Shown: piece after piece, positions 18,689 to 28,175 of the stretch
Layout of the letters: the number at the start of each line of letters is the position of its first letter
Position numbering within the stretch: the first letter of the stretch is position 1
From: Ralstonia sp. TCR112
GTDB taxonomy: Bacteria; Pseudomonadota; Gammaproteobacteria; Burkholderiales; Burkholderiaceae
Direction of reading: 5' to 3'
DNA: 64,000 nt
Assembly: GCF_007997035.1 (NCBI RefSeq)
Contig: NZ_VOSS01000012.1
Location: 1-64,000, forward strand
The notes under the pieces: model-generated
Seen by the model: the letters and a program-made list of their open reading frames with translations, nothing else
What the model was told of the DNA's origin: nothing
Databases searched by the model: none
Made by a program: the position numbers and the translations under genes

Positions 18689-20164
18689 CTATGCATCGAG
18701 ATGGCAGCGCGAGAGGAAGCGCTGCAGCGCTTCGCCCGGATGCTCGCCGGTCACATGCAACGTCTGCACGCTGATGTGCCCGCCCTCGAAATCGACACCG
18801 AACTGCGCGCGCAGGCTGTCTTCGATGCGCACCAGATACGCAGACACGGCGCCCGCGCCCGACAGCGGCATCAGCGTGATGAGCGCGCGGCGGCCCTTGC
18901 CGCTCGCCTGCCAGACAACGTCCAGCGCACGGCGGCTGCGCACCACGCTCTCGAACAGCGCATCGCTGGCCTCGTCCTGGTCGAAGATGAGCGCCACCAC
19001 CGACGAATCGATGCCGGTGTCGCGATGCAGGCGCGCCAGCCGCCCAAGGTCGAGCGCGAACTCGTACGGCGCGTCGGGCACGAGATCCAGGATCTCGGAG
19101 CTGACGGTGAGGTGGCGCACGCCGTCGGCGTAGTAGCCGAGCAGCACGAGCAGGAACTGCAGGTTCTCGTACGACAGCGAGAGGAACGGCATCTGGTGCA
19201 CGACCACCAGGCCGATCAGCTCATCCGCGCCCGAGAGCACCGGCGCGCATGCCACGTAGCGCGAGCTGTCTTCCGGGTTGTTCACGTTCCGCAGCTCAGG
19301 GGCCTGCGGGTGGCCCAGCGTGTGGGTGTCGATGCAATGGCGGATCAGCGGGTCATCGGCAACGATGTCGAAGGGCGCCCCCACGCGGGCCACCGGTTCG
19401 GTATCGATGCGGTTGCCCGTCACGCGCACCATGGCCGCCACTTCCAGTTGGCAGGCCTGTGCCGTCCATTGCAGGAAGGGCTCGGCGCCGGGCAGTTGCG
19501 CTACGTCCGGGGCGTTGTCAGCCGAGCCGTGCTCGCGCGCGGCCAGCGCGATATTGCGCAGCTGCGTGAGCGTGTCGCGCAGCGTGGTCGGCTTGGCCAG
19601 CAGGTCGTTTTCCAGGCGCTCGTGCGAGAGGCGCAGCAGGAAGTGGTTCTTGGTGAGCGCCGCCAGCCGGTCGTTCAGGTAGCCGTTGACGGTGCGCGCG
19701 CGTGACAGCCGCGCGCCCCAGATATCGCCGTACTGCCCGCCAACCAGCACCAGCATCAGGCCGCCCAGGAAGTACATGCGCGGGAAGCTGCCGGCGGCAG
19801 CCGTCTGCCCGTAGAACACGGCCCAGGCACCCAGCACCACCAGCGCGGCCAGCGCGCCGAGCAGCGTGCCGTAGCGCAGCGCCAGGATGAGCGGCACCAG
19901 CCAGATCCACGGAAAGCCGTAGCCGAGCAGCAGCGGGTTGTCCGGCGAGAACACCCAGACGATGCCGATGGCCACCACCACCGCACCCAGCGTTTCGAGC
20001 ACAGCGCTCGGGCTGGACACGGCAGGCGCAATCAGCCGCCCATACCAGGTCGACGCGCCAATGCCTTGCGCGTTGCGCCGGCGGTCAGTTCGCCCGGTCT
20101 GGCCCCGTGCATCGGCGGTGGCGCGGCCGGCCGATTGGGCGGAACCTGCGGACTCGGTCTTCAT
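18689..20164 (-). CDS. pelD: c-di-GMP receptor PelD
   Basis: A 491-residue inner-membrane protein that switches Pel synthesis on when it binds c-di-GMP. An N-terminal polar region is followed by about four membrane spans (residues 55-140), a coiled helix, a GAF domain (about 180-330) and a degenerate GGDEF domain. The GGDEF signature is replaced by SGKGR, so it should make no c-di-GMP. The inhibitory-site motif RALD (residues 412-415) stands five residues before it, exactly as in true I-sites, so ligand binding is expected. The gene overlaps pelC by one base. Confidence 0.94.
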   Translation of the reverse strand: MKTESAGSAQSAGRATADARGQTGRTDRRRNAQGIGASTWYGRLIAPAVSSPSAVLETLGAVVVAIGIVWVFSPDNPLLLGYGFPWIWLVPLILALRYGTLLGALAALVVLGAWAVFYGQTAAAGSFPRMYFLGGLMLVLVGGQYGDIWGARLSRARTVNGYLNDRLAALTKNHFLLRLSHERLENDLLAKPTTLRDTLTQLRNIALAAREHGSADNAPDVAQLPGAEPFLQWTAQACQLEVAAMVRVTGNRIDTEPVARVGAPFDIVADDPLIRHCIDTHTLGHPQAPELRNVNNPEDSSRYVACAPVLSGADELIGLVVVHQMPFLSLSYENLQFLLVLLGYYADGVRHLTVSSEILDLVPDAPYEFALDLGRLARLHRDTGIDSSVVALIFDQDEASDALFESVVRSRRALDVVWQASGKGRRALITLMPLSGAGAVSAYLVRIEDSLRAQFGVDFEGGHISVQTLHVTGEHPGEALQRFLSRCHLDA

Positions 20165-20724
20165 CAGCCCCGGCCCAGCGGCGAAAGCAGTTCGCGCAGC
20201 AGCTTCTGCGCCACCGCCGACACGGCATCGCGGCTCCAGCCGGTGCGGCTGCCGGCTGCGCTCCAGATCACGTTGCCGGTCTGCACGTCAATCACCTGCA
20301 GCGTGATGCCGACGGCGGGCTCGCCGTCCACGCCGACCTTGTAGCGCCATTCATCCACGGCGCCGGTCAGCGCGTAGCGGGCTTTCTCGCCGCGCGCCCA
20401 ATCCAGCGCACGCGATACGGCCTCGCGCTCGGCAGGCTCGAACAGCGATTCGCTGTTCAGGTTGGCCGGATATTGCTTGAGGTTGGAGAAACCACGCGCC
20501 TTCAGGATGCTGGCCGCGATCGTCTCGGCACGCAGGCCGGCCTGCGGCGTTTCGGTGTAGTTGACGATGGGCAGCACGACCCATGCATCCGACGCGCTGG
20601 TTGCCGGCGCGCGGCCGCTATCGACCACCGCACAGGCGGACAACGCCAGCGCCGCCCCAACGCCCGCAGCCATTGCCAGCCAGCGCCGGCGGCCGGCTTT
20701 CATCGTGTTGATCAAGGGTGTCAT
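20164..20724 (-). CDS. pelC: Pel outer-membrane lipoprotein PelC
   Basis: A 186-residue lipoprotein. The ATG at 20724 is chosen because GGGAGAAC precedes it; the frame extends to 20760. The signal sequence ends in the lipobox LSAC. The mature domain (WVVLPIVNYTETPQAGLRAETI, VDEWRYKVGVDGEPAVGI) matches the PelC fold, which forms a 12-mer ring with an electronegative funnel on the periplasmic face of the outer membrane and guides cationic Pel to the PelB channel. It lies between pelB (72 bp away) and pelD (one-base overlap). Confidence 0.9.
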   Translation of the reverse strand: MTPLINTMKAGRRRWLAMAAGVGAALALSACAVVDSGRAPATSASDAWVVLPIVNYTETPQAGLRAETIAASILKARGFSNLKQYPANLNSESLFEPAEREAVSRALDWARGEKARYALTGAVDEWRYKVGVDGEPAVGITLQVIDVQTGNVIWSAAGSRTGWSRDAVSAVAQKLLRELLSPLGRG

Positions 20725-20796
20725 CGCGTTCTCCCTGGAGTCTTCCGTTGTGTGCTTCATGTCGTTGCTTCCCCGTTGTCTTGTTCTTGCTTGTCG

Positions 20797-23700
20797 TCAG
20801 TAGAGCCAGCGGTAGCGCAGGCCGATCTCCGTCATCGGCGAGGTACCGGCGCGCGTGATGGAGGCATGGCTGAACACCAGCGCCAGATGGTCGTTGCCGA
20901 ACACGCTGCCCGCCACCCCGAGCTGGAGTTGCGTGCCCCACCCTTCGCGGTTGTCGTGCAGCAGCCCGACATCCATGAACGGCCGCCACGCACGCGTATA
21001 GCGATCAAGATAGTCCGTGCCAAAGCCGAACAGCAGGCCGAACTGCGTGAACGACTGCGGCATGAAGGCGGTGGCATCGGGCGGCGTATCCCCGGTGGCG
21101 GCCGCAGGCAGGAGCCGCCCGAGCAACGCGCTCGGCGCGCCCGAGGCGCTGTAGTTCGCACGCGTGCCGACCACGCGGATCGTGTAATCGGGGTATTCCA
21201 CGCGGAAGCGGTAACCGGCTTCGGCGTCGAACACCATGCCGCTGCCCAGGAACGAGCGGTCCTGTCCGTAGAAGCGGTTGCCCTCGATGCGCGCGCGGAT
21301 GTATTCGCGCTGCGTCAGGCGCCAGTTGCCCCCGATCGACACCAGATCCTTCATGCCGCCCACGCGCAGCTGCGTGGTTTCGTCGGCGGGCTGGTTGCGG
21401 CCGACCGACAGCTCGGTGCCGAACGGACCGGTCTGCCCCAGCAGGCCATCCAGCCGGAACGCGTAGAACGACGCCAGCCCCTGGCGCCAGCCCACCGTGC
21501 CCTTCCACTGGCTGTCTTGCGTCTGGTACTGCGAGATCCAATCGACGCGGCGGTCCTGCGCGGGCACGCCAGTCAGTTGCGTTTCGTCGGTCGAGCGCTG
21601 GTTCCGCTGCGTGGCGCGCACCAGCATGCTGTAGTGATCGGTCAGGCGGATGCCGGCAGCCGCGCTGCTTTCAAAGTACGTGAGCGGCGCCTGCTTGAAC
21701 CACGTTTCGCGCGGCTCCAGCGCCTGCGCGTTCGTCAGCAGGGTTTCCTGCAGGCGCTGGTGGATCTGCTCGTCGTCGGGTGCGGTCGTGAGACCTTCGA
21801 ACGACAGGCGCTGCGCCTCGCCCAGGCGGTCCGTGAGCGTGTTCGCATCGATGCGGTTGTAGAGCGGGATGCGATCGGGCGTGTCGTCCAGCAGGCGGTT
21901 GAGCGTTTGCAGATCGCGCTCGGCCAGGGCGATGGAGATCTCGGCATAAGCCGGACGCGTCATGCGGCGCGTGTATTGCTGCAGCAGCCACGCACGCGCC
22001 AGATCGTTCGCCTCCTGCGACAGCGCCCAGCCGAGCGCGGCCTCCTTGGCGACGGCAGAGACGAGCTGGTCGCTCACGCGGGCGTTCTTGCGCTTGTCTG
22101 CCGGGTCTTGGGGCGGCTCCGGCGGCAGCGCATCGATGTCGCCAAGCTCGGATTTCTGCACGGTCGCGCTGCCGCCTTCGCGGGCCTGCCGCGTCGCGCG
22201 GCGGTCATCGCGCAGCAGCTCGATCAGCAAGCGCTGTGCAAGATCGCCCGAGCCGAACGTCTGCGCCAGCGCAACGCGGCGGGCACGCAGTTCGGTGCGG
22301 GCGCCGTCTTCAAGCGGTACGGCATCGTTGCCCGCCCCGTTGCTGCCTACGACGACACGCGTGCCGACGCGGCGGCTGGCGGGGGCCTTGTCCTTGGTGT
22401 TTGCAGCGTCCGCGCCGGCACCCTCACCACCCTCGGCACGCCACAGCAACCACCACGCTTCGCGGCGCAGGCGCCAGGCAGCATCGGCTTGCCCGGCCAT
22501 TTCACGCGCATCGGCAAAGGCCAACAGCCAGAGCGGATCATTGCGCATCGAATTGCCCTGGCGGCCAAGGAAGCGCAGCGCGAGGTTGGCGTCGAACAAC
22601 TGCAGCCCGGCGGCGGCATACGCGCCCCAGTAGGCGGAATCATTTTCGGCTTCGCTACGCCACAGGGCGAGCGCACGCTTGAGTTCATCGTTCTGGCCGG
22701 AATCGAGCAGACCCCACAGGAAGGCGGCTTTCACGTCGCTGCCGGCATCGGGCAACGAGACGGCGCGGCGCAGATCGCGCATGGCGAGATCCCACTGGCC
22801 GTTCTGGCGGTAGTACTCGGCGCGGGCTCCGAGCACGCCGGGGGATTGCTCGGCGGCGCGGCGTTGTTCCGGCGTGAGCGAGGCCAGCAGCCCGTCGATG
22901 CGGCGGAAGGCACGGGCGCGCGTGTAGTAGTAGATGGCCTGCTGCAACGAGGCCATCGTGCCGCTCTTGTGGAAGGCCAGTTCAGCCAGGCGGCCGGCAT
23001 CGATGGGGCTGGCGTCGTAGAAATCGATCATGGCCGACAGGTCGTCGGGCTGCGCATTGCCGCCAATCAGCAGTTGCCGATACGCCTCGCGCGACAGGTC
23101 GTCGCGCTGGTTCAGGCGTGCGAGCTGCGCGAACGTGCGCCAGTAGAGATCGTCCGTCGGCGAGGCCACCTTGCTGGCGGCTTCCATGGCGGACAGCGCC
23201 TGCTCGAACTGCGCGCGCACGTAGAGCATGTTGGCGAGCTTGAGCGCATAGCGCGCGTTCGGGCCGAACTCCTTCTGCAGGCGCACGTAGGTGTCGTAGG
23301 CCTGGTCGTCCTTGCCGGCGCGCTCGGCCAGCATGGCGTAGCGCTCCAGGATCGCCTGCCGATGGGGGCCGCGCGCAATGCCGTTCAGATAGGCCAGCCC
23401 TTCCAACGGCTCGCCCAGGCGCTCATATGCGGCAATGACCTGATCAAGGAGCTTCATGTCGCCGGGCTGGCGGCTGGCCTTGTAGCGCAAGCCGGCCAGA
23501 TAGGCGTGGTCTTCGTTCAGGGCAGGCGCCAGGCGCAGCACGTTCTGCCAGGCCGCGTCGTCACCGGTTGACTGCGCGTAGGCCAACCAATATTTCAGTG
23601 CGGACATCGGCTGGCGGTTCCACTCCGATACCTGCGCGGCGCGCTCGGTCCAGATCTTCAGGTCCGGGCGCTGGCGCACGGCGGCTTCGGCCACGCGCAT

Positions 23701-24873
23701 GGCGTCGTTCAGGTTGCCGCTGCTCATGAAGACGCGGTACGCGAGGTCGTAATCGTCGGCATTGAACGGCGCAATGCCGCGCGCGATGGCCTCGCCTCCA
23801 GTGGGCCGTGCGGTGGGAGCGGCAGGGACGGTGCCATCGCTTACCTTGTCCGCCACGCGGCGGATGCGTGCAACGTGGCGCTGGCGGCGGGCCAGCCCTT
23901 CCGGCCCATCCATGAACACTGCATCCGTGGGGGATGGCAACGGCTCCGGCCGGCCCGCGAAGGTCCAGTCATGCCGCGCGGCACCCGCCGCCAGCGCAAT
24001 GCCGGCCTCCGTCTGCCGCCACGACAGATGCAGCAGCCGGCGCGCGTACTGATCGGCCAGATCCGGCCGGTTGCACGCCAGGGCCAGTCGCGTAAGGAAG
24101 CGCAGCGTTTCGGTGTCGTCGAGAAGCGGGCCCGCGCGGCGTTGCGCTTCGGTCATGGCGTCGTCGAGCAGGTTGCCGCCCTGCAGCGCCTTGAGCCCGG
24201 CGATGAAGTAGTGGCGCTGCTCGTCGAGCGATTTGGCGCTGGCCTGTGCGGCAAAGTTGGCGGCGGCCGCGGCGCGGTATTCGCCCACGCCAAGGGCAAT
24301 CTCGGCGGTGCGCGCCTGCCATTGCGCGGCGCGCGCCACGTCCTGCTTGGCCAGGCGCTGGTAGAACTGCACGGCAATCGCGCCCTGATCCAGCGCACGC
24401 GCCTTGCCGGCCAGGATTTCCAGCTCGGCGGCGGTCCAGCGGTAGTCCAGCGCCTGCTTGAGCAGGCCGCGCAAGTCATTCAGGATCGACGCGCGCTGCG
24501 GGTCTTTTGGCTGCAGCGCATAGGCGCGCTGCTCGCGAATCGCAATCTCCAGCAGCAGCGCTTCACGCTCGAGCGTCTTGTCGTGCAGCGCGCGCATGCG
24601 GTTGAGCATGGCTTCGGCTTCGTTCAGACGCCCGGTGCGCACGTACTGCGCGGCCAGGACGCTCAGGAATTCGCCGTCATTCGGGCGCACGCGCAGCCAG
24701 GCTTCGAGATACGCCACCGAGAGGGCATCGACCTTGCCGCCTTCCAGCAGGCGCGCTTCCAGCCGCTCACGCGGAAACATCAGGGCGAGCGCCAGCCCGA
24801 TCAGCGCGCCAAGCGTGCCGATCAGCCAGGGCGGAAGCAGCCGTTCGCGCGGGGTCAGGTCAGCAGACCACAT
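20797..24873 (-). CDS. pelB: Pel outer-membrane porin and TPR scaffold PelB
   Basis: A 1358-residue export protein. One N-terminal membrane span (about residues 15-30, PPWLIGTLGALIGLALALMF) anchors a long periplasmic TPR superhelix (to about residue 950). The C-terminal ~330 residues show amphipathic strands ending in an aromatic residue (TEIGLRYRWLY) and form the beta-barrel pore. The TPR part recruits PelA. It is somewhat longer than the Pseudomonas protein (about 1190). The start overlaps the pelA stop by 14 bp. A large antisense open frame exists here but is a high-GC artefact. Confidence 0.93.
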   Translation of the reverse strand: MWSADLTPRERLLPPWLIGTLGALIGLALALMFPRERLEARLLEGGKVDALSVAYLEAWLRVRPNDGEFLSVLAAQYVRTGRLNEAEAMLNRMRALHDKTLEREALLLEIAIREQRAYALQPKDPQRASILNDLRGLLKQALDYRWTAAELEILAGKARALDQGAIAVQFYQRLAKQDVARAAQWQARTAEIALGVGEYRAAAAANFAAQASAKSLDEQRHYFIAGLKALQGGNLLDDAMTEAQRRAGPLLDDTETLRFLTRLALACNRPDLADQYARRLLHLSWRQTEAGIALAAGAARHDWTFAGRPEPLPSPTDAVFMDGPEGLARRQRHVARIRRVADKVSDGTVPAAPTARPTGGEAIARGIAPFNADDYDLAYRVFMSSGNLNDAMRVAEAAVRQRPDLKIWTERAAQVSEWNRQPMSALKYWLAYAQSTGDDAAWQNVLRLAPALNEDHAYLAGLRYKASRQPGDMKLLDQVIAAYERLGEPLEGLAYLNGIARGPHRQAILERYAMLAERAGKDDQAYDTYVRLQKEFGPNARYALKLANMLYVRAQFEQALSAMEAASKVASPTDDLYWRTFAQLARLNQRDDLSREAYRQLLIGGNAQPDDLSAMIDFYDASPIDAGRLAELAFHKSGTMASLQQAIYYYTRARAFRRIDGLLASLTPEQRRAAEQSPGVLGARAEYYRQNGQWDLAMRDLRRAVSLPDAGSDVKAAFLWGLLDSGQNDELKRALALWRSEAENDSAYWGAYAAAGLQLFDANLALRFLGRQGNSMRNDPLWLLAFADAREMAGQADAAWRLRREAWWLLWRAEGGEGAGADAANTKDKAPASRRVGTRVVVGSNGAGNDAVPLEDGARTELRARRVALAQTFGSGDLAQRLLIELLRDDRRATRQAREGGSATVQKSELGDIDALPPEPPQDPADKRKNARVSDQLVSAVAKEAALGWALSQEANDLARAWLLQQYTRRMTRPAYAEISIALAERDLQTLNRLLDDTPDRIPLYNRIDANTLTDRLGEAQRLSFEGLTTAPDDEQIHQRLQETLLTNAQALEPRETWFKQAPLTYFESSAAAGIRLTDHYSMLVRATQRNQRSTDETQLTGVPAQDRRVDWISQYQTQDSQWKGTVGWRQGLASFYAFRLDGLLGQTGPFGTELSVGRNQPADETTQLRVGGMKDLVSIGGNWRLTQREYIRARIEGNRFYGQDRSFLGSGMVFDAEAGYRFRVEYPDYTIRVVGTRANYSASGAPSALLGRLLPAAATGDTPPDATAFMPQSFTQFGLLFGFGTDYLDRYTRAWRPFMDVGLLHDNREGWGTQLQLGVAGSVFGNDHLALVFSHASITRAGTSPMTEIGLRYRWLY

Positions 24874-27796
24874 CGATGCGTTGGTAGGTCACGGATTGGG
24901 CGGCAGTGCCGTTCAAATCCACGCGCACCGTATCGCCTTGTGCACGGGTGGTGTGGGCCGGCGCGCCGTTGACCTTCACGCGGCACGCGCCAACGTTGGC
25001 CAATCGGACAAACGGCTTGTAATAGCCGCCGGCTTCGAACGACAGGCCGTTGCCGCTGCGCGAGAAATCACGCACAAAGGCTGCGGCTTCGGCAATGTAC
25101 GCAGACTTGGCCGGCTCGCCGGCGGGCGCCATGGCAAAGCGTGCCGCGCCGTCGTCCAGGTGGATGTAGATACCGCCCGCTGCCTTGTCGTAGCCGACCA
25201 CGCCCTGGGCATCGGCTAGGCGCGGCGTGCCGGGCGCCATCCACCGCAGTTCGCGCAAGTCGCCGTTGCCGCGCACGACCCAGTTGTCATCATCGCGGGC
25301 GATGGCCATGTCGCGGAAGTCCATGACCTTCGAGACGTATTCCGTGGTGTAGATGGGAAACACCGGTTGCGAGAGCGCGTAGTCGTAGTCCTTTTTCAGG
25401 GCCTTGAGCGACGCAAGCTTGGTGCCCGAATACATGTGGTAGTAGATGTTGATCGGCTTGAAGCGGTACGGCGCGTCGGTCATTTGCATCGTTTCAATCA
25501 GGCGTTCAAAGCCGTAGTAGGGCCCCGTCCAGTCATTGGTATAGACGTTTTCGTTCTGATTGGGCGCAAACACCTGGTAAGCACCGGGGCCCTTGTCGAT
25601 GCCGATGGGGGCAATGTCCGTCCACGACGGCGAGCTGCGCGTGATGATGGTGTCGCCGCCGTTGATGTTGACCACACCGGCCTGCCACGCCATGCGCACG
25701 GCCACGTCGGGCGGCCGGCAGTCGCCCGACCACTGCAGGACCTTCACGCGCTTGCCCGGCGGCGCCAGGCGCTCGTCGATGTAGCGGATGGAGCCGGCGA
25801 TCTCGCGGTCGAGGCTGAACTTGTAGCCGGGAATGGTCAGCGTGAAGGCGGTATCGCCGCCGCCCGCGTCCTTGCCGGGGCCCGCCGTCGGGCTTTGGAC
25901 CGTGCGGCTCCAGTCGAATGGGTGCGAATACGTATGGGAGCCCAGCTCGACATACGGCAATGCAAACATCTTGCGGGCAACGCCTTCCAGCCGCTGCGAA
26001 ATCTTCGGGTACAGGCCCGTCGGGCCCACCTCGCCTTCAATGACGGAAAGCGTGGTCGGAATGCGGTACTTGTCCCACACCTCCTGCAGCAACACCTCGC
26101 CCGAATATTCGGGGCCCGGGAATTCCGCACGGGAGGCAAAGCCGTCGCCGTCCACGTGCACGAGCATCAGGCGGCGGCCGTTCTCGCTGGTCAGGTCGGG
26201 GATGGGCATGTCGGGCAGCGCCAGCGCGCGGCGCAGAAACTCGATGGGCTGCACCACCCAGCGCGCCTGGTCGATGGTCTCCATCGAGAACACCGCGAAC
26301 GGATACATCACGTAGCCGCCCCAATCCGTAATGGCCGCGGCGTCAAACTCCTGGTTGCCAGACTTCAAGCGCAACAGCGATTGCGCCGAGGCGCCGGCCC
26401 GGACGGGCACCGTCTCGTTCGCCAGCGGCCGGGGCGGCATCTCGAAGCCCATGATCCTGTCTTGCGACACCACCGACACCGGCCCGCCGTTGCGGGCACC
26501 GGCATTGGCCATGCCGCGCACGTATTGCAGGTGCAGCATGTCGGCAAGGCTGCCGTCCACCGGCAGGCCGAACCGGTTCATGAAGGCAATGCGCACGCCG
26601 TCGCGCATGCGGGCGCGCACCCATGCATTGAGCGCCGCGACCTGCTTGACCGGACTCGTATTCACCCACACCACCACCCCGGCATAGCGGTCGGGCGGCA
26701 CGTCGGCGGGCAGCGGTTGATTGATGTCGGCGTATTCGACGTCGTAGCCCAGAAAATTGAGCGGCATGGCGACAAAGCGCACGCCCTCGCTGGTCTCGAC
26801 GGTGGTGCGCGGGGCGCGTTCCTGCAGGATCAGCACCTTGCGCGGCAGCACCTCGATCCGCCCGACCCCGATGGTCGTCAACGCTGGATCGGTCACATAC
26901 GGGATCAGCCCCTGCGCCTTGATGCGCTTGGCGGTATCGCGCGCGCAGGCACGGTCAGCCGGCGGGCAATAGTCGATCGAGATGACCGGGAGGTGGTATT
27001 CGTCGCGGATCTTGCGCGCCTGGCCCATCAGCCAGTCGCGGTCGGCGTCGTTCACCGTCTTGTATTGCTTGGCGCCCTGGTCCCAGCCGCGATACAGCGA
27101 TTCAAACGCCACCGCATACGCCTGGTCGTGCACCTGCGGCAGTATCTCGAAGCCGCGGTTGAACATCAGCTTGGCATCCGGGTAGCGCGCCTTGATCGCG
27201 CGGATCACGCGCACCATGCCGGCCTCCTGTGCCGCGCGCGAGGCGTCGTCCTTGGCGACGAGGTGGTACGAGTCGAGCGTATCGAGGAAAAAGCCGCGGT
27301 AGCCCTTGTCCCACAGCGGCTTGATGGCGTGTTCGACATAGAACGCCGGCCAGTCCGGTTGGGCCTGGTCGACCACGCGGGAGGCCCACGCAGCGTTGTC
27401 GCCGAGCAACCACGCCTTGGGCAAGGCCTTGAACCAGCTCCGCTCGGGCGTGACCTCGCCCAGGCTCACGTAGGCGAACCACTGCGTGCTGGGCGTCTTG
27501 AACTGCGATGGGTCGAAGCCGTGGCCGGGCTCGACGACGACGGCATCAAAGGCGCGCAACTGGGCCACGGGCGGTTTGTCGCCGTAGTACCACGCGATGT
27601 TCGGCGCGCTGGCCGAGACGGTAGATGCAACCCCAGACGCACCGGACCCGGTGGTGGCAGGCGTTTGCTGCGCAAACGTCGTACAAGGCATCGATACGGC
27701 AGCTGCGGCAAAAAGCCCAGCCAACCGTGCGATCGTCCCCGCCGTATTCCCCCGTTTCCCCCCGGTGCGCCGCTGTAAACGGCTGAGAACCCACAT
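24860..27796 (-). CDS. pelA: Pel polysaccharide hydrolase/deacetylase PelA
   Basis: A 978-residue periplasmic enzyme. The ATG at 27796 is preceded by GGAG and opens a signal peptide (LAGLFAAAAVSMPCTTFAQQ). The frame is open further upstream to 28000, but that part is Arg-rich and lacks family likeness. Domains in order: endo-glycosidase (IAWYYGDKPPVAQLRAFDAVVVEP onward), a reductase-like middle region, then a deacetylase with the metal motif HVDGDGF and a later GSHTYSHPFDW. It partly deacetylates and trims Pel before export. First gene of the pel operon, overlapping pelB by 14 bp. Confidence 0.92.
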   Translation of the reverse strand: MWVLSRLQRRTGGKRGNTAGTIARLAGLFAAAAVSMPCTTFAQQTPATTGSGASGVASTVSASAPNIAWYYGDKPPVAQLRAFDAVVVEPGHGFDPSQFKTPSTQWFAYVSLGEVTPERSWFKALPKAWLLGDNAAWASRVVDQAQPDWPAFYVEHAIKPLWDKGYRGFFLDTLDSYHLVAKDDASRAAQEAGMVRVIRAIKARYPDAKLMFNRGFEILPQVHDQAYAVAFESLYRGWDQGAKQYKTVNDADRDWLMGQARKIRDEYHLPVISIDYCPPADRACARDTAKRIKAQGLIPYVTDPALTTIGVGRIEVLPRKVLILQERAPRTTVETSEGVRFVAMPLNFLGYDVEYADINQPLPADVPPDRYAGVVVWVNTSPVKQVAALNAWVRARMRDGVRIAFMNRFGLPVDGSLADMLHLQYVRGMANAGARNGGPVSVVSQDRIMGFEMPPRPLANETVPVRAGASAQSLLRLKSGNQEFDAAAITDWGGYVMYPFAVFSMETIDQARWVVQPIEFLRRALALPDMPIPDLTSENGRRLMLVHVDGDGFASRAEFPGPEYSGEVLLQEVWDKYRIPTTLSVIEGEVGPTGLYPKISQRLEGVARKMFALPYVELGSHTYSHPFDWSRTVQSPTAGPGKDAGGGDTAFTLTIPGYKFSLDREIAGSIRYIDERLAPPGKRVKVLQWSGDCRPPDVAVRMAWQAGVVNINGGDTIITRSSPSWTDIAPIGIDKGPGAYQVFAPNQNENVYTNDWTGPYYGFERLIETMQMTDAPYRFKPINIYYHMYSGTKLASLKALKKDYDYALSQPVFPIYTTEYVSKVMDFRDMAIARDDDNWVVRGNGDLRELRWMAPGTPRLADAQGVVGYDKAAGGIYIHLDDGAARFAMAPAGEPAKSAYIAEAAAFVRDFSRSGNGLSFEAGGYYKPFVRLANVGACRVKVNGAPAHTTRAQGDTVRVDLNGTAAQSVTYQRIDVVC

Positions 27797-28032
27797 GAAC
27801 TGGCACTCCGCTATGCAACTATGTGCATCAATTAGGCCGATCTGCGCCGGCACTGAAGATCGGCGCCTCTCATCACGCCGTCCGGAACCGCTTTTTTTTC
27901 TTCCCGGTCGCCGCCCGCAAACGCAGGCCCCGCAAGGCATCCCGAGACAATGTGTCCGAAGGTGAAGTATCGCCGATGCCATGGGTACACAGCAAACCAC
28001 ATTTTTGATGACCGCCCACCCCTCTCGGACAT

Positions 28033-28044
28033 AAACAATTGTTT
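28033..28044. promoter_or_regulatory. perfect palindrome AAACAATTGTTT between pelA and the CNNM gene
   Basis: A 12-bp perfect inverted repeat in an AT-rich pocket of the 380-bp divergent region. It lies 237 bp upstream of the pelA start and 132 bp upstream of the CNNM start. It is a candidate operator for either gene; no cognate regulator is known here. The rest of this region shows a T-rich run at about 27893-27902 and nothing else I can support. Confidence 0.35.
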
Positions 28045-28175
28045 GAGATCAGCCGCGCACGCCGTGGTTTGACAAAGCGATCAGGGCTGCACCATGATCA
28101 GCCGAAGCCACATTCCACGCGACCGTGCAGTTGTCGCTGCGCAACGACGCGACTTGCCCGGACGGCCCCGCCACC

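Noticed and set aside
20107-23571. 1154-codon open frame on the plus strand
   Set aside because: It is antisense to pelB, has no ribosome site or domain, and its Arg/His/Gln-rich product is typical of shadow frames in high-GC DNA.
25367-27778. 803-codon open frame on the plus strand
   Set aside because: Antisense to pelA with the same shadow composition; pelA is an unmistakable family member.
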